Origin: Amia ocellicauda
Lineage: Eukaryota; Chordata; Actinopteri; Amiiformes; Amiidae
Assembly (NCBI RefSeq): GCF_036373705.1
Contig: NC_089866.1
Location: 22,794,001-22,858,000, forward strand
Length of the DNA: 64,000 bases
Reading direction: 5' to 3'
Translations under genes and position numbers: made by a program
Shown: one piece after another, positions 12,501 to 25,500 of the stretch
Layout: every line of letters starts with the position of its first letter
Position numbering within the stretch: position 1 is the stretch's first letter
The notes under the pieces: generated by a model
Seen by the model: the letters and a program-made list of their open reading frames with translations, nothing else
The model's database searches: none
Told to the model about the DNA's origin: nothing

Positions 12501-13245
12501 ATACCTGTACCAGCTGATCCCAAAAACAGTTTGTTTGTTTTGTCTTCCTTTGGGTTTTTTCCACTCATCTGCAACTAACCAAGACACTCTGAACCATTCT
12601 GCCTTCAGCCAGAGACAAACACTTGCCACCTATGACTTTAAATGAAACACCTCATATCAAATTGGATGAAAGCTGCTATTTAAGAGCAAAAGAAACAATA
12701 TCCCTTTTTGGCAAATGATGCTCATTGCAATGAAGATACATTGATTTTGACATGAAATAGATGCCTACATTGTAACCTTTGCAGCCAGACCGCAGTGGAG
12801 CTCTGTATTTGTCACTGCTCATATATCTTACATCCTTCATATAAAATGTCATAGAAACCCAGACAATCACATCATATACCACCAGGAAAATGCCCACTGA
12901 AGAATATGCTATTGTTAATACTTTTTGATTACTAGATCATGCATACATGGAACAATGCTCTTTCTGGGGTCTAATGGTGTTTTAAAGAGTAATTGATACC
13001 TCCTTCCAAAAGCAACAGAAAAAAAAAGAAAAGAAAAAGATCAGATCTTTTCTTTCCTTTGGGTTATATAATTAACAACAACCGTGCAATATTATGAAGC
13101 GACTGAAATTCAAAACACAATAGTGCACTTTCAAGTCCATCTTTCATAATTCAATTAACTCCACTACTAAATAAAATAAATAGAAAATATTGAATGCAAA
13201 TAAAGATAAGTCGAATTATGGGTGGAAGGTCCCCTTTGTTCTTTC
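3560..13245. other. Long gene-free interval between chchd10 and mmp11
   Basis: The two genes point away from each other, so this stretch may hold control elements for either. Short open frames exist, but none shows a recognisable domain, splice context or codon pattern. A TG dinucleotide run lies at 6274-6298. I recognise no transposon with both ends. The block at about 7440-7730 is less AT-rich than its surroundings and could be conserved non-coding sequence, but only an alignment could show that. Confidence 0.5.
6274..6298. repeat. (TG)n microsatellite
   Basis: This is a TG run of about 12 units in the chchd10-mmp11 interval. Confidence 0.9.
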
Positions 13246-13509
13246 CTTTAACTTCCAAATAAGTAATGCAGCCGACATCCCCGAAGTAAGTCCTTAGGAA
13301 GATATATTTCAGCTTCCAATTTTATTACCATACCAGCCAAAAAAAAACTTGCATATAAAAATCTGAAGAGGTGAACATGATCATGCAACGGACAGAGTGC
13401 GCAGGCAAAGCTTAAGAAGGGGTTAATCACATGGCAGCGGGGGAAATTGTCACCCCAGCCCATAAAAATAGTGTAATTTGAAGAAAGAGAACAAAGGAAT
13501 CAGAGAGAC

Positions 13510-13516
13510 TATAAAA
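13510..13516 (+). promoter_or_regulatory. mmp11: TATA box of mmp11
   Basis: TATAAAA lies 124 bases upstream of the start codon chosen for mmp11. Transcription would begin near 13540, leaving a 5' UTR of about 100 bases that includes a short CT run at 13612-13629. Confidence 0.5.
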
Positions 13517-13639
13517 CTCCCTCCGGGACATGCCTCCGTCACTCCGTGGCTACTAAGCAGGCAGCTCGCTGCTCCTGCCAGCTACTCCCCAAGGTGCTTT
13601 ATCCCAGCCTGTCTCTCTCTCTCTCTCTCAAATAAAAGG

Positions 13640-13983
13640 ATGATGCTGTCTCACCGGCTTCTCCCCGGCCTCTTTGCATTGCACTTCTTCCTTGGCGTTC
13701 ATTCCTTGCCAATACCCGAGGGGAAAACCAGCAACAGGTACAAAGCTGAGGCGGTGAGTGAAATGCAGCTTTTCCTCCAGTCTCGGCATTTCCCTGCAAG
13801 TTTCTTCTGCTTCATTTTTTCAGTCTCTCTTAAAAACTGAGACCCTTGTGCATGTCGTTTTAAGACAGTACAAATTAAAACGAAATAAGAAAATAAATAG
13901 ACAATCATCATAATGTTGATGTGGTGCATTTAATCTGTCAAAATGAACTTCCAAAAGGGTTCTTTTTTGTGGATTTCTAAAAA

Positions 13984-14031
<48 letters not shown>

Positions 14032-15769
14032 GATTATTACAAACAGCAATAGTTTTTAATATTCCCATATCGCTACTTTTTACTTTATAACTAATGGTTA
14101 AGATAACGGTGGTTGAACTGCTGAAGGAATCAGCTTTATATTCTGATTAATGGTATGAATCTGTAAAGAATTGGAGGTGGTTGTGTGAATGATCCGTGTT
14201 TACAGCCTGCTGGTAAAAACAAAGTTACTTTCCCCTGCCGCACAATGCAAGGATTAAAAAGTAACCAACTTGCGCAATGTGGCTCTTCGCGTTACTCTGA
14301 AGTGTTGCTACGTTGCGCCTTTTTAAACACAGAGTGCGTAAAAAGTCTGTTCGTGTTATTTGCGTTGTGGTTTGTGGTGGAGGTTTTTCATGCTTTTGAA
14401 GATTGCCTTGTTTAAAACATTTGGTTTATTCCTACAGGTATTAAGAACCACTAACAGATATTGATTGTACTGTAGGAATAAACAACAACATAAAAAAGCA
14501 GGAATAAGTGAATATTAGATAATCAGGTCGCAAACTGTCTTATTTGATTTATATAACGAACACTATAACCTGGAGACGAGCGCTTGCAGGTGTACTGGAA
14601 AAATACTGGTTCTGTATTGCCCTGTCTGTGGTGTGGGACGGATATTTGATCAAGTAACTAAGAGATGCTAACTAATAATACATAATCAAATACATCATAG
14701 CTAATGCATAGAACTAACAGTACCTAAGAATAAGTGAGCCCTATACCTGCTTAAAAGGGAGCTAAGATAAAGAAGTGTAAGGGACAGAAACACCTATCTT
14801 AACCATTATAATACCATTATTGCTGATTGTCAAATAGCCTTTAGGAGTAGCGCAAGTAATTCAAATCGCAGAGATTCAAAATATATTCACACCCAAGTGC
14901 AACATATGCGCTATTGTTCCGTGGAAGAAAAATCCACACGCAAAAAAGGAACCAAAAAATAAATACAAATAAAACCCCATAACTAAACAAAACCAACACA
15001 AGATTGGATTCCGACCTGTTATCTCTTTTCCCTTGACAAAGCATGTTTCCATCCATAGAGTTAAGTTTGACACTTATTCATGTGGAAGTAATATACATTG
15101 CATACAAAGCAAACCCTAATATACTGAGAATTGTGTTTCCATAAAACGGTATACATAAACCACAGATATCACAACCATACTGGAATAGTTCAACCTTTTT
15201 TTGTTGTTGTTCATAATTCTGAGCCGGATACCTTTTTGCTTTCCCCTTTAATAACTAAATGGATCCAGGCAAAACACTATGTATATTACCTTGCACTCAT
15301 TCAAGTGAACAAGTATTTGATTTATTTAATTACCTACATTCTCCAGTAGCCTAGGGGTGCGTATATTTTGCGAGTGCTTGGCCGGATCTTTTCTTTGTAC
15401 AGCTCTGAATGACAGGTAATGGATGGTGTAATGGAGAGCCAGAACTCAGTTTGTTTCGTTTTTTTTTCTCTACAAGGCAAGTCTTAGGTTCACCAAATCA
15501 TTGCTTTTAGACTCATCCGTTCATTTTGGCAGTGGAGACTATCATCTTTAAAATATTTTATAAAACAAGTTAAGAGGGGATGTTTAGAGGTGTAAGAGGG
15601 TAATTAACTACCTTTTCTTCGACCTTTTAGCTTTGAAGACATGGACTCAAATTAGTAACACTTAAAAGAGACCCATATCTGAATGGCAGGGGACATGGAG
15701 GTCAATATCAAGGTGTTCACTGTGCGATGAAGCAAAGCTCGAATCACAGTTGTGACAGATTTATTGTTG

Positions 15770-15849
<80 letters not shown>

Positions 15850-18800
15850 CTGCAAGGGGACACCAGTTCAGAACAGTCAAGTTCAAAGTAATGGTAAAAT
15901 CTGGTGTAAAAGAATAGAGTGGAAACACTTACAGTAAAACACAATATGCTTTTGTAGAGTGCTCTGTGTGAAGAGTATCCCAAGATGCTTTAAAAAAAAA
16001 ACGCCCTATGTTTTAAAGAAGAATTACAAAAAGCCACTGGGCATTCAATCCAGTATGGCAAGCCAAATTATCATTTAGAGATATCTGTAAATGCATTTCA
16101 AGATATCTTCAAATATTTAGAGATATCTCTAAATCATTTAAATATATATTTAACTGATTTAGAGATATATGCAAACCATTTAGAGATATCTAAATAAGGT
16201 GCTTTTTGAAGATATCTCAAAATGATTTGAAGATATCTGTAAATCATTTAGAGATATCTTCAAATTACTTCCTGTTTATTTAGAGATATCTGCAAATCAT
16301 TTCAAGTTATCTTCAAATGACTTCCTGTATTTTGCCTGAGATGATCACTTCCTGTTTCCTCATTCAGTTACACAGAAATGAATTAGCAAGTTAACAGCAA
16401 GTGATCATCTTGGACTACATACAGGAAGTGATTTGAAACTATCTTAAAATGATTTAGAGATATCGCTAAATAAAAAGGAAGTCATTTGCAGATATCTCTA
16501 AATTATTTAAATATATCTGCAAATTATTTAGAGATGTCTCCAAATGTACTTTTAAATTAGATATCTTTAAATGATTTGCAGATATCTCTAATTGATTTGC
16601 AAATATCTTTAAATTATTTAGAGATATCTTGAAATATTTGAAGATATCTTTAAATGAATTAAAGATATCTCTAAATGATAATTTGGCTTGCCATATATCC
16701 AGCTCACAAATAATCTGTTAAGAGCAAATCTGTTTTTAATACCAGTTTCAATCATTCAATTGGGCTAACTCCTTGTTTAAATTGGGATAGAGTTGCAGAG
16801 GCAGGGAGCATAACTCCCAAACTGAGACAGAACACATAGGGTTTCTGAACTCTATGACCTAGCTCTGTAACAACTAATCCAGAGGGATCTGAGTAACACT
16901 TCTGCAGGTATTAAATATAAATGAAGGCACCGTCTTACCACACGTCACAGTGACCGTACTTTAGAAGTGCAAGGTAGCATCTTAAGGTAGCATCTCAGGT
17001 TTCAGTGAATAAAACAGTGCCGGCTGAGCAGAAGGCTCCTAGACTCCCATTGTTATCTGACCAAAAGCGCCCTACAGGAGAGATGCTGTCTTTTCACAGG
17101 CTCAGATAAAATCAATAGGACATCTGCTTTCATCACACTTGGTTCCATTGTGCTGGGCCTACTGTAAAAACCCCTGGCCAACATTCCCCACACTCCCTAG
17201 CAAAGCTTCGAGCATACTAATGCAAAATAAGAAGGGGTGATCTCTTTGGAGACTAATGCAAGTGCTGTTTCAGTAACACAGGGGTCAGCGAGCTGGCTGT
17301 GGCTATTTTTCTATGGCAATAGCCTTGTAGAAGAAAAATAAGATAGCGAGGCTGATTGCCCTCTGTGGGAAAATTGTCTTGTTTAATTTATGTGTTGTGG
17401 CGGAACAGTTTTCCCACAGTGGAAAAGCAGGACGATGGACTATATCCAATTGAAAGCCACCAACAAAACAAACCTGAGAGAAGGAAAGACAGAAGTGCTC
17501 ATCTCTGTAGAGGTACAAGCTGTGTCCTGTTCTCTTGCATGGTTAGAGTATAGAGTTCTGAGACATATTTGTATGTATAGAAAATCACTAGGATTTCTTG
17601 GTGTCCATTTGGTTCCAAAATGGTTTGCAAAGCAGCTGCCGTTTCAGCTTTCTCTGTCTATATGCATTGTCTCAGACTGGAAACCTCCATGTGTGGTGTA
17701 GTCAATTTGTTGCCCATTGTGGAGGAGAGCATTTTAGACTCTGCAGGCAGGGACAAGTCAGTTGTGGTATTTGGTGTAAGATACACAGAAAGCTGTTTGC
17801 TGATACAGAAAAATTGAACAATTAATGTAGGTGGTGGCCCCACGTTTGCCGCTCTTCTGAAATTACCAATATCTTACTGTGTGAAGAAACCTGAAATTAG
17901 GTTTTGGCTTTGCTCATGTGAATGTGGTCTTCAGCTTTCATTTTCACAGTTCTTCCACATGACACGGCTGTCAGTAAGAAAAAACATTAAATAACTATTT
18001 ATTACACACACAAACATAATACCTTGTTTAATAAGCCTCATATTCATAAAACACAATTTTTGTAAAGGCATTTATATATATTTTTGCTAAATTAGTACTT
18101 TAATGAGACACCTCCCAGAATGACAGAAATAAAGTTTCGTAACGGTGCAAAGAAAGTAGAGGTTGATGGAGATAAGTGGCCACTGAAGACCCTTTTGATG
18201 GATTCAGTGTCACAAACAGCACACACTAGACAATGTTTGCGAAGCCATGGAATGAAAGGTTTCTTATTAAAGCATTGAACGTTGGCTGTAAGAATCAGAT
18301 CATATATAAACCCTGCCGATTAATTCCGAGTCTATCATTTTCAAACAAGCAGGTACCTGTTTACATAATTGAGGCTTAGGAAGTAGTGCTTTAATGCAAT
18401 CTGGTGTATATATATAAAAAAAGCCTAAATAACATTTCTGTGCACACAATTTTGGGGGTTTGGGGTGGGGCAACGCCAGCTTCCGCAGCAGAAGTGTCGA
18501 ATGTCATGGGTATTGTCTGTGTCTGTGTGCCTTCAAGAAAACAGATTCCTCCTTAGAAAAAAAGCAGCCAGACTGGTGGAGTTATTGTCCTGGGCAACTT
18601 GTAAAAAAACAGCACTGATTTTGTGGCATCTTCTGTAGTTTACTTGGGGGTTGGTGAATTTCTATATTGCATTTACTCTGAAATCTAAAGAGCTGAGCTA
18701 ACACAGACACAGATGTGAACAAAAATGAAGGGAATTTTTCGGGAGCACTAATCACAATCTGGCTGATTTGCAGATAGGAAGGCCCGGACGTACATAGATC

Positions 18801-19548
18801 TCGGATGCGGATGTTTTCCCTGAAGACAATGCAGACTGAAGGTTTGTTATGTAACCCGACCAGCTCAGTTATTTTACCCCTACACTATGGGGCACAACAG
18901 GGGTCACGCCAGGTGACAGAAACAACAGGAACTGATATCCAGATCAGCGCTTTGCTAGGTCACCTTAGGAGAGATGGGTTTTAGAATACCCTGATGCACT
19001 AAGATGGAGTTTTCTTCGACGGTGAGACAAAAGAAGGCCCTTCAAGGACTCAAGCATATCCTCTGAGCTGCATGGTTTGGAGGATGATGAAAGATTAATT
19101 GCTTTAAAGCACTAAAAGAGAGGATAAATAGTTTCTGTTGATTGAGGGGCTTCTATCTGTCTTATCAGTGGAATCTTCTTGCTGGTGCAATGAGATCATC
19201 TTTCAGTCTAATCGTCATTTAGGTTATTGGATCACTTTATGGATTTTTTTTCTTCATATAAATATTTATTTTAGAAAAGATTTCCTTCAACATAGTTATT
19301 TGTTTATCTTGAGTGTAGAGAACAGTGTTACAATTTCTTCTCAGGCCTACTAACTCACAGCTGAGACAAGTAGTTATTTTAGGCCTGTATTATGAATAAC
19401 ATTACATCCATAACTGTCACAAAGTCATAAAAAATAATAATATTAATATTCTAAAACCATTTTCCAAAGCAAACAAAACAGACTGCTTCCTATTAACAGA
19501 ATTGCACTGGATTGATGGAATAAAGGCACAAAAAAGTTATTAATGTAC

Positions 19549-19588
<40 letters not shown>

Positions 19589-22500
19589 CACATTAAAGGG
19601 TGTGTGACTATGCAGTGTTTGCCTAAGGAGTATGAAAACTTCTTTGTCTTGAAGTCCTACAGAAGAAATTCTGTGCTTTCTTTCCTGATATTTTCTTTGG
19701 ACAACATGGTTTTATTGCCAAAGAATGGTGGCAAAAATGAAACTAAGGATGTTGAGAAGCATTGTAAAATAAGATACTGATGACCTGTTTGTTATTGGTG
19801 CTGGACCATGTTAAAAATGTACAATGTGTATGTCATATTATAGATATCTTATAATTGTAGTTCCCAGGATTCGTTGAAATATATCTACAACAATATCTAA
19901 CCATCGCCTACACATCATTAGAGATATAGTTTAGTAGAATGGGATATCTTGTTCCAATATTAATAGCTTTATGAACTGTTGGGAATTTACAGGCTTTAAA
20001 GAACTCACTACGCTAAAGTTCCTTATCAAGATTGTGACTGTATACTCCAAATCATGTAAGAACATGCCAACCCAAAGTACAATACGTTGTCATGTGCTGT
20101 AACTAGAAACAGTCACTTTTCTATGTTCCCTCAGGCGAGTGAGGGGTAGGGGTGTGTGGGTGTGTGGGTGTTGGGGGGGGGGGTCTCCTGGTATTGGGTA
20201 ATTAATCTCAGCCAGATGCATCTGAGTCGAAGAAACAACACCTCCAGCAGAAAAATCACTTTGTTTCTGCTGAGATATATAAGAGGATCTGGTGTCATTT
20301 GTTTTTGTTGTTTTCTTCAAGATACTATTGAGGTATCCTACTGAGGTTTCAAGACAGGATACATATTACATATGTATTGTTTCATTTCTCTGGTATTTAA
20401 AAACAGAAAAAAAAATATTGGATAACCTCAGGGTGGTTGGCAATGAAAATAAATTAATATGTAGATATTCACAGTGAAGATTTATCATTGGCAGCTACTG
20501 TAAGATCTTCCCCACATGGTACTATTAACATACCTTAACCACCCTAGCCTTGGGCAAGCTTTTTGGGGTCATGAAGGTATTTCAGTTCTCACTACTAATC
20601 TATGGCCTCTCATTTTGAGATATCCTGTGACGGAGCTAAGCTATCCAGGTATGTGCACTCTATCCTGGGATGCAGACTACCTTTCATCCGGGAGCTACTG
20701 TAAGGACTAATCACATCACTGCACATCTTACATGTTTATTAGTCTCTTGAAATTGGGTAAACTAACTAACTAACACTAACATGGAGTAAAAATGAGCTGA
20801 CCATTTGGTAATGAGGTACCAGGACTCCAAAGATAGAAAATGTGAGGAAACTTTAACCCCATATCACTAAAACAGCACCTACTGCTAGTAGTCCATCTCA
20901 GTCAACAGTAAAGAGCACCTATGTGTCTCCTGCACAAAATAAATCTTTGTGTGAGATTGGGCACCATAGTAATGGTAGCAAGATAATCTGCAATTAACTG
21001 AGAGATGTGTAGAGACCTCTGAGGTATATATTCCATGCGTTCATTGCCCATTGAAACAAAATTTAAGCATCAGTGCTCTAAGCCGATTAATGCACAGAGA
21101 ATGAGATTTGTCAAGAAAGCTTTTAGGAGTCCATCTACTTGACTGATAAGTCATGTTAATTCGGTAGATGTTTCACGTCATTCATGTTATCTTCGGTTTG
21201 TTTTTCTTCTTTTATGTTGGAAATATTTTCAGCTCTTTAGCTGCCAGGCAGTGTCTATGCTCAAGGTCAAGTTATTACTGAAGACTTTAACCTCTGGCAT
21301 GCTGGGAATCTGTTCTGCTGAGGTGTTTTTATTACTCCCATTGTATGTTGCTTTGACACTAGTTGTCTAAGACTCTTTGACAGACAGGTAAAAGGCCCAG
21401 CTGAAAAAGACAGGAGTAGATCATTAATAGGAAATATAAAATAAATCAGCTGTGTTTCTTCCTTTTTTAATTCAGTTTCTTTTGGCAAATCAAATGAGTT
21501 GTATTCTCATGTGGCTGAGTGTAGCATGAAACATAACCATGCACTGGAAATATGCTACTTTTAAGATTAATATTAGTGAGTGACTGAAAAACAAATAAAA
21601 AAAAACTAAAAATGTGTTTACATTACATAAGTAATTTCTTTCTGGGTGCAGCATTTGCTCCACAATAAATTCTGTCAGAACCTGCTTTCTGTGTTGTCAA
21701 TCAGCCAATTGCCATAAAAAGCTATACATTTATAATATATGATCATTTGAGTCTTCTGTATGGAACAAAGGTAGTCAAGCAACAACACAAGAAATCCTTA
21801 TTATCGACCACCTCTGTAAGATAGGTATACCGTCAAAGCTTTAATGATAAAACCGTTTCATTATAGAAAAAAAAGATGATCTTCATATAAATTATCTGCC
21901 ATGTATTCAAGTGATGTGTCCGAGGTTACCACTGTCAGCCAATCAGTTACAAAGCTTGTATCTCTGCAATCTCTTTCCAGGGCTTCAACAATACTGGTAC
22001 CTCTTTCAGGCAGAGCCAAGTCCTCAGTGTCTGGGTTCAATAAGGTTACATAATACCCTTAAATTCATAAGGCGGAAAAAAGGGGATATCACTGCTTTGG
22101 AGGGTATTTATCAGTCATTATTTGTAATATGTTACAGCTGTGACTGAGTCAAAATGGTTCTGCACACAGGTTCTGTTGAAGAATATGCTACAGCCTGCCC
22201 TTCTGCCATTATCCTGATTTGTAACTACTGTTTAGACAAAAACATGGGGAAAAAGAATTGTTCTTTCATACTCTCTTATATATACATTTACCATGTTAAA
22301 CCCACAGTAAAGTGCAGGAATCATGGGAAAACAAGAAGAGGTGTAATATATCATGGTACAAACCACGGACAGCTAAAGCAAAGCAAAGCAGAAACATTGT
22401 GAAAGTTGTTTCCTTCAGAAAGCTAAATAATTTGCACTTCATGTGAAGTGTCAATCTTGCAGAGTGAGTTGTGATTTTCCACATAAAACCATATCTTTTT

Positions 22501-25500
22501 ATGTGAATTTTACAAGAATCATTTTGAAGAGATTAGCTACACACCTCCCTCCCTAAAGCAGTAGACTCACGCTTATAAAGCAAGTTAAAACATTTAAAAA
22601 CACAGTGCAGTATTACAACTTGTTATGCTACTCCCAGTATTTGGGATCTGTGCCATTGCAAATCTTTGGGCACTTAGCCATGTGTGTGTCAGTAAGAGTC
22701 TTGCAGAAAACTTTGCTAGCACTGCAATCATTCTTGTCATAAAAGGAGTTTAGACATTACCTCTTGCATGACTAAAGAAGTACTGTGTATTGAGGAACAG
22801 AAAGCAATGCTACACTTAAAAAATAATACTAAGTAATATCTTGCATTTCACCGTGACTCTCCCCAAGTTGAAAAGTTGAACTACTTAATGCAGACCCACC
22901 TCAAATAGAAACACAAGAAATTTGATAAACAAAACAAAACAAAGATAAACAAAAAGCAGTGGTAAAAAACAGTGTGTAGGAGGAACACTCCTCCGATTAA
23001 AAATCATTCCATAAATGTGTAGTGCCTATTTGAAAAGGGTTGATTAAAGATGAGATAAACCTAATTGGCAACTGGAATGAAGAATATTTCTTAAGGTCGT
23101 ACAGTCATCCTTGAATAGACTTTAAATCTGGGAATATTAAAGGGGAACATTAATATAACATACATTCCTTCAAGCTCAAATTATAATAATTGTTATCTGG
23201 TATACTGCTATACAATGTTTTTATTCAATTAATCATTCCAATGTATGATCTTTTTCACCAGTTAAATGTCTGTAAAACATAAGTATAAAAGGGAAGAATG
23301 CATGAAACTGCTGCTTTTAACCCTCTTTGTCTGCTTTCCAGGTAGAGAATACATCTAAATTACAGCTTTAACATTTTCCATTACTGCGTTGAGAAACACA
23401 AATATTTGAAAAGTATTTTTTTTAAATGTTTCCAAAACATAACAGTTGCCATAGGAAAAACTAAAGAGCAATACATAAACATCACAAGCCTGCAAAAAGT
23501 TATGCCCCCCCCCCACTTCCAGTTTATTTTCTTCCCAGTCAATTAGAAGGCATTTCCTCTAAATTCTGCAAGGGAAATTGACTGTGATAATGAATGAGAG
23601 GTTTTGTGGATCCTGCAAACTCAGCACTCCTGACATTCCAATGGAACAGAGACATCAAAATGGTCTTTTAGTTCTGAATAGTCTTTGCTTGTTTCTATGA
23701 AGAATGATTTGAATCTCTGTCCCTTCTTATTACATCCCAAAAAAGGATACTAATACTGTACTGAAAAAGAATGTCAGAATACACACATCAATCAGTAACA
23801 CTCTAAGGAATTTACTCCCAAGTACTTCACCCTTACAAACGCCAGATTTCGTTCACGAATGACTTATTTCCTCGTTCCGTCTTAGGGATGGCTCCAGAAG
23901 TCTCATTTCTACGACCTGAAGAAAAGAGGCCGTCTGCATCATGCCCAGGAGACCCTGAAAGAGACCTCCACGGGGAAGGAGGAGCTTCCAGGGATGGCTC
24001 TGCCTGGCAACAGCTCTGAGATTTGGAAGAGGCCTCGCTGTGGTGTCCCTGACTATCCTGGGCAGAAGGGAGTGTACAGAGGTCACCGGCAGAAACGATT
24101 TGTGCTTTTCGGGGGACGCTGGGAGAAGACTGACCTGACATACAAGTAAGCTCATGAGTATCGTAAGCACTCACATTTCAAAGCCTTCTGTAAAGGGATA
24201 CTCAAGCTGCTGGACATGAAACTCAATAGTATATAGTACCATTTCCTTGCCCTAAACATCATTCAATAAATGTCCTGTGGGCGTACCTATTACATTCCCC
24301 AAAAGTGCTGGACTTTTATTCTAGAAACACAATTAGACTAAAGCAGAAATTAGTTTAAACTAAGTGCATGAAATCTTACTGTCAATACTCTAAGGCTTTA
24401 AGTTCCTGGTAAGGCTTGGTCTTTTTGGTAATTTTGGATTGCAAGATCCCACCAAAGTGTAATAAAATGTTACACAAAATAAAAGTGAATTTTATGTGGG
24501 ATATGGCTTCCACATAGAAAGACAAATACGTTATTTATCATGTTTCCCTTCCAGAAAGCTATGATTGCACAGTGGTGAGTGGTACCCTAGCATCTTATAG
24601 CATTGCTGCTGCCATCATAGCATCACTAAAACATGTTACATCAATGTTCTGTGGAAACGAGTACCGAAATCTCACCCTCTGGAGTGCTTTCATGTCTTAG
24701 TTGGTCATTTTGGGTTGAGACGGACACAATTCAGGTGTGGCAAAGCTGTCAGGGTAGATCATTTCATTTTGTTTCAACAGTGCTGCTGGAAAAGTTGCAG
24801 GAAGGTTTTTTTTTGCAGAAGAAAAGAAAGGCAAAGCAAAGCTGTAAACACTTCTCCCTTTTTATTTTTCTATAATTAATTATGACACTCGTTAGACCAC
24901 CCAAGCTGCTGCTCATTACGACCAAGGCTTTCTTTATACTTGAGCCAGAAAGTCATATAGACATGAACCTCAAAAAGGAGTGTGACAACCCTGCTCTCCC
25001 ACCTTCTTGGGGCTTTTACCGTCTGTCTCTCGCTCCACAGCTCAACTTCTAAGCTGCAGTCGCCCCTGCTGCGTCGGGCCTGCTCCCACTGTAACTACTG
25101 TACGCGTTCTACTGAATAGCTTCCGGTATGCAACTGTGTTTTACTCTTTGCCAGCTTGGTTGTGTAATTAGGTTGCAGAACATGCAGAAGGAAGCAAGTT
25201 CCAGCCAAGTTATATTGCTTTGGCCAAGAAAAACACTTACATTAAGGACCACAAAAGTGAAGGGGGATAGACCGGGCTAAAACCTTTCCATGGTGCCAAT
25301 TAACCCTCCCCCCTAGTGGGCCATGCTGCACAGTGTGAAGCAATACATTGGAGGACTGACAAAGGCCTCTCTGAACCCCATACACACCATCAAGTTAGGA
25401 AGAACCTGCTAGTTCGAGGACTTTGATAGAATGGCAATGGACTCCAGGACCCTCATAATGCAATCACAAAAAGAGCAGGCGCATTTGGCAGAGACGTAGA

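Larger units (their letters stand above)
13754..23885 (+). other. mmp11: mmp11 intron 1
   Basis: This 10.1-kb intron contains an ATT run (13984-14031), a GA run (15772-15849), the fold-back element at 16054-16696 and a TG run (19559-19587). No other coding exon was recognised inside it. Confidence 0.8.

Noticed and set aside
13820-14068. Minus-strand frame with a poly-Asn run
   Set aside because: It is a translation of the ATT microsatellite in mmp11 intron 1.
15652-15983. Open frames rich in Leu-Ser or Arg-Glu
   Set aside because: They are translations of the GA microsatellite.
23833-24174. Two minus-strand open frames of 105-113 codons
   Set aside because: They are shadows of mmp11 exon 2, which on the plus strand encodes the cysteine switch and furin site in phase with neighbouring exons.
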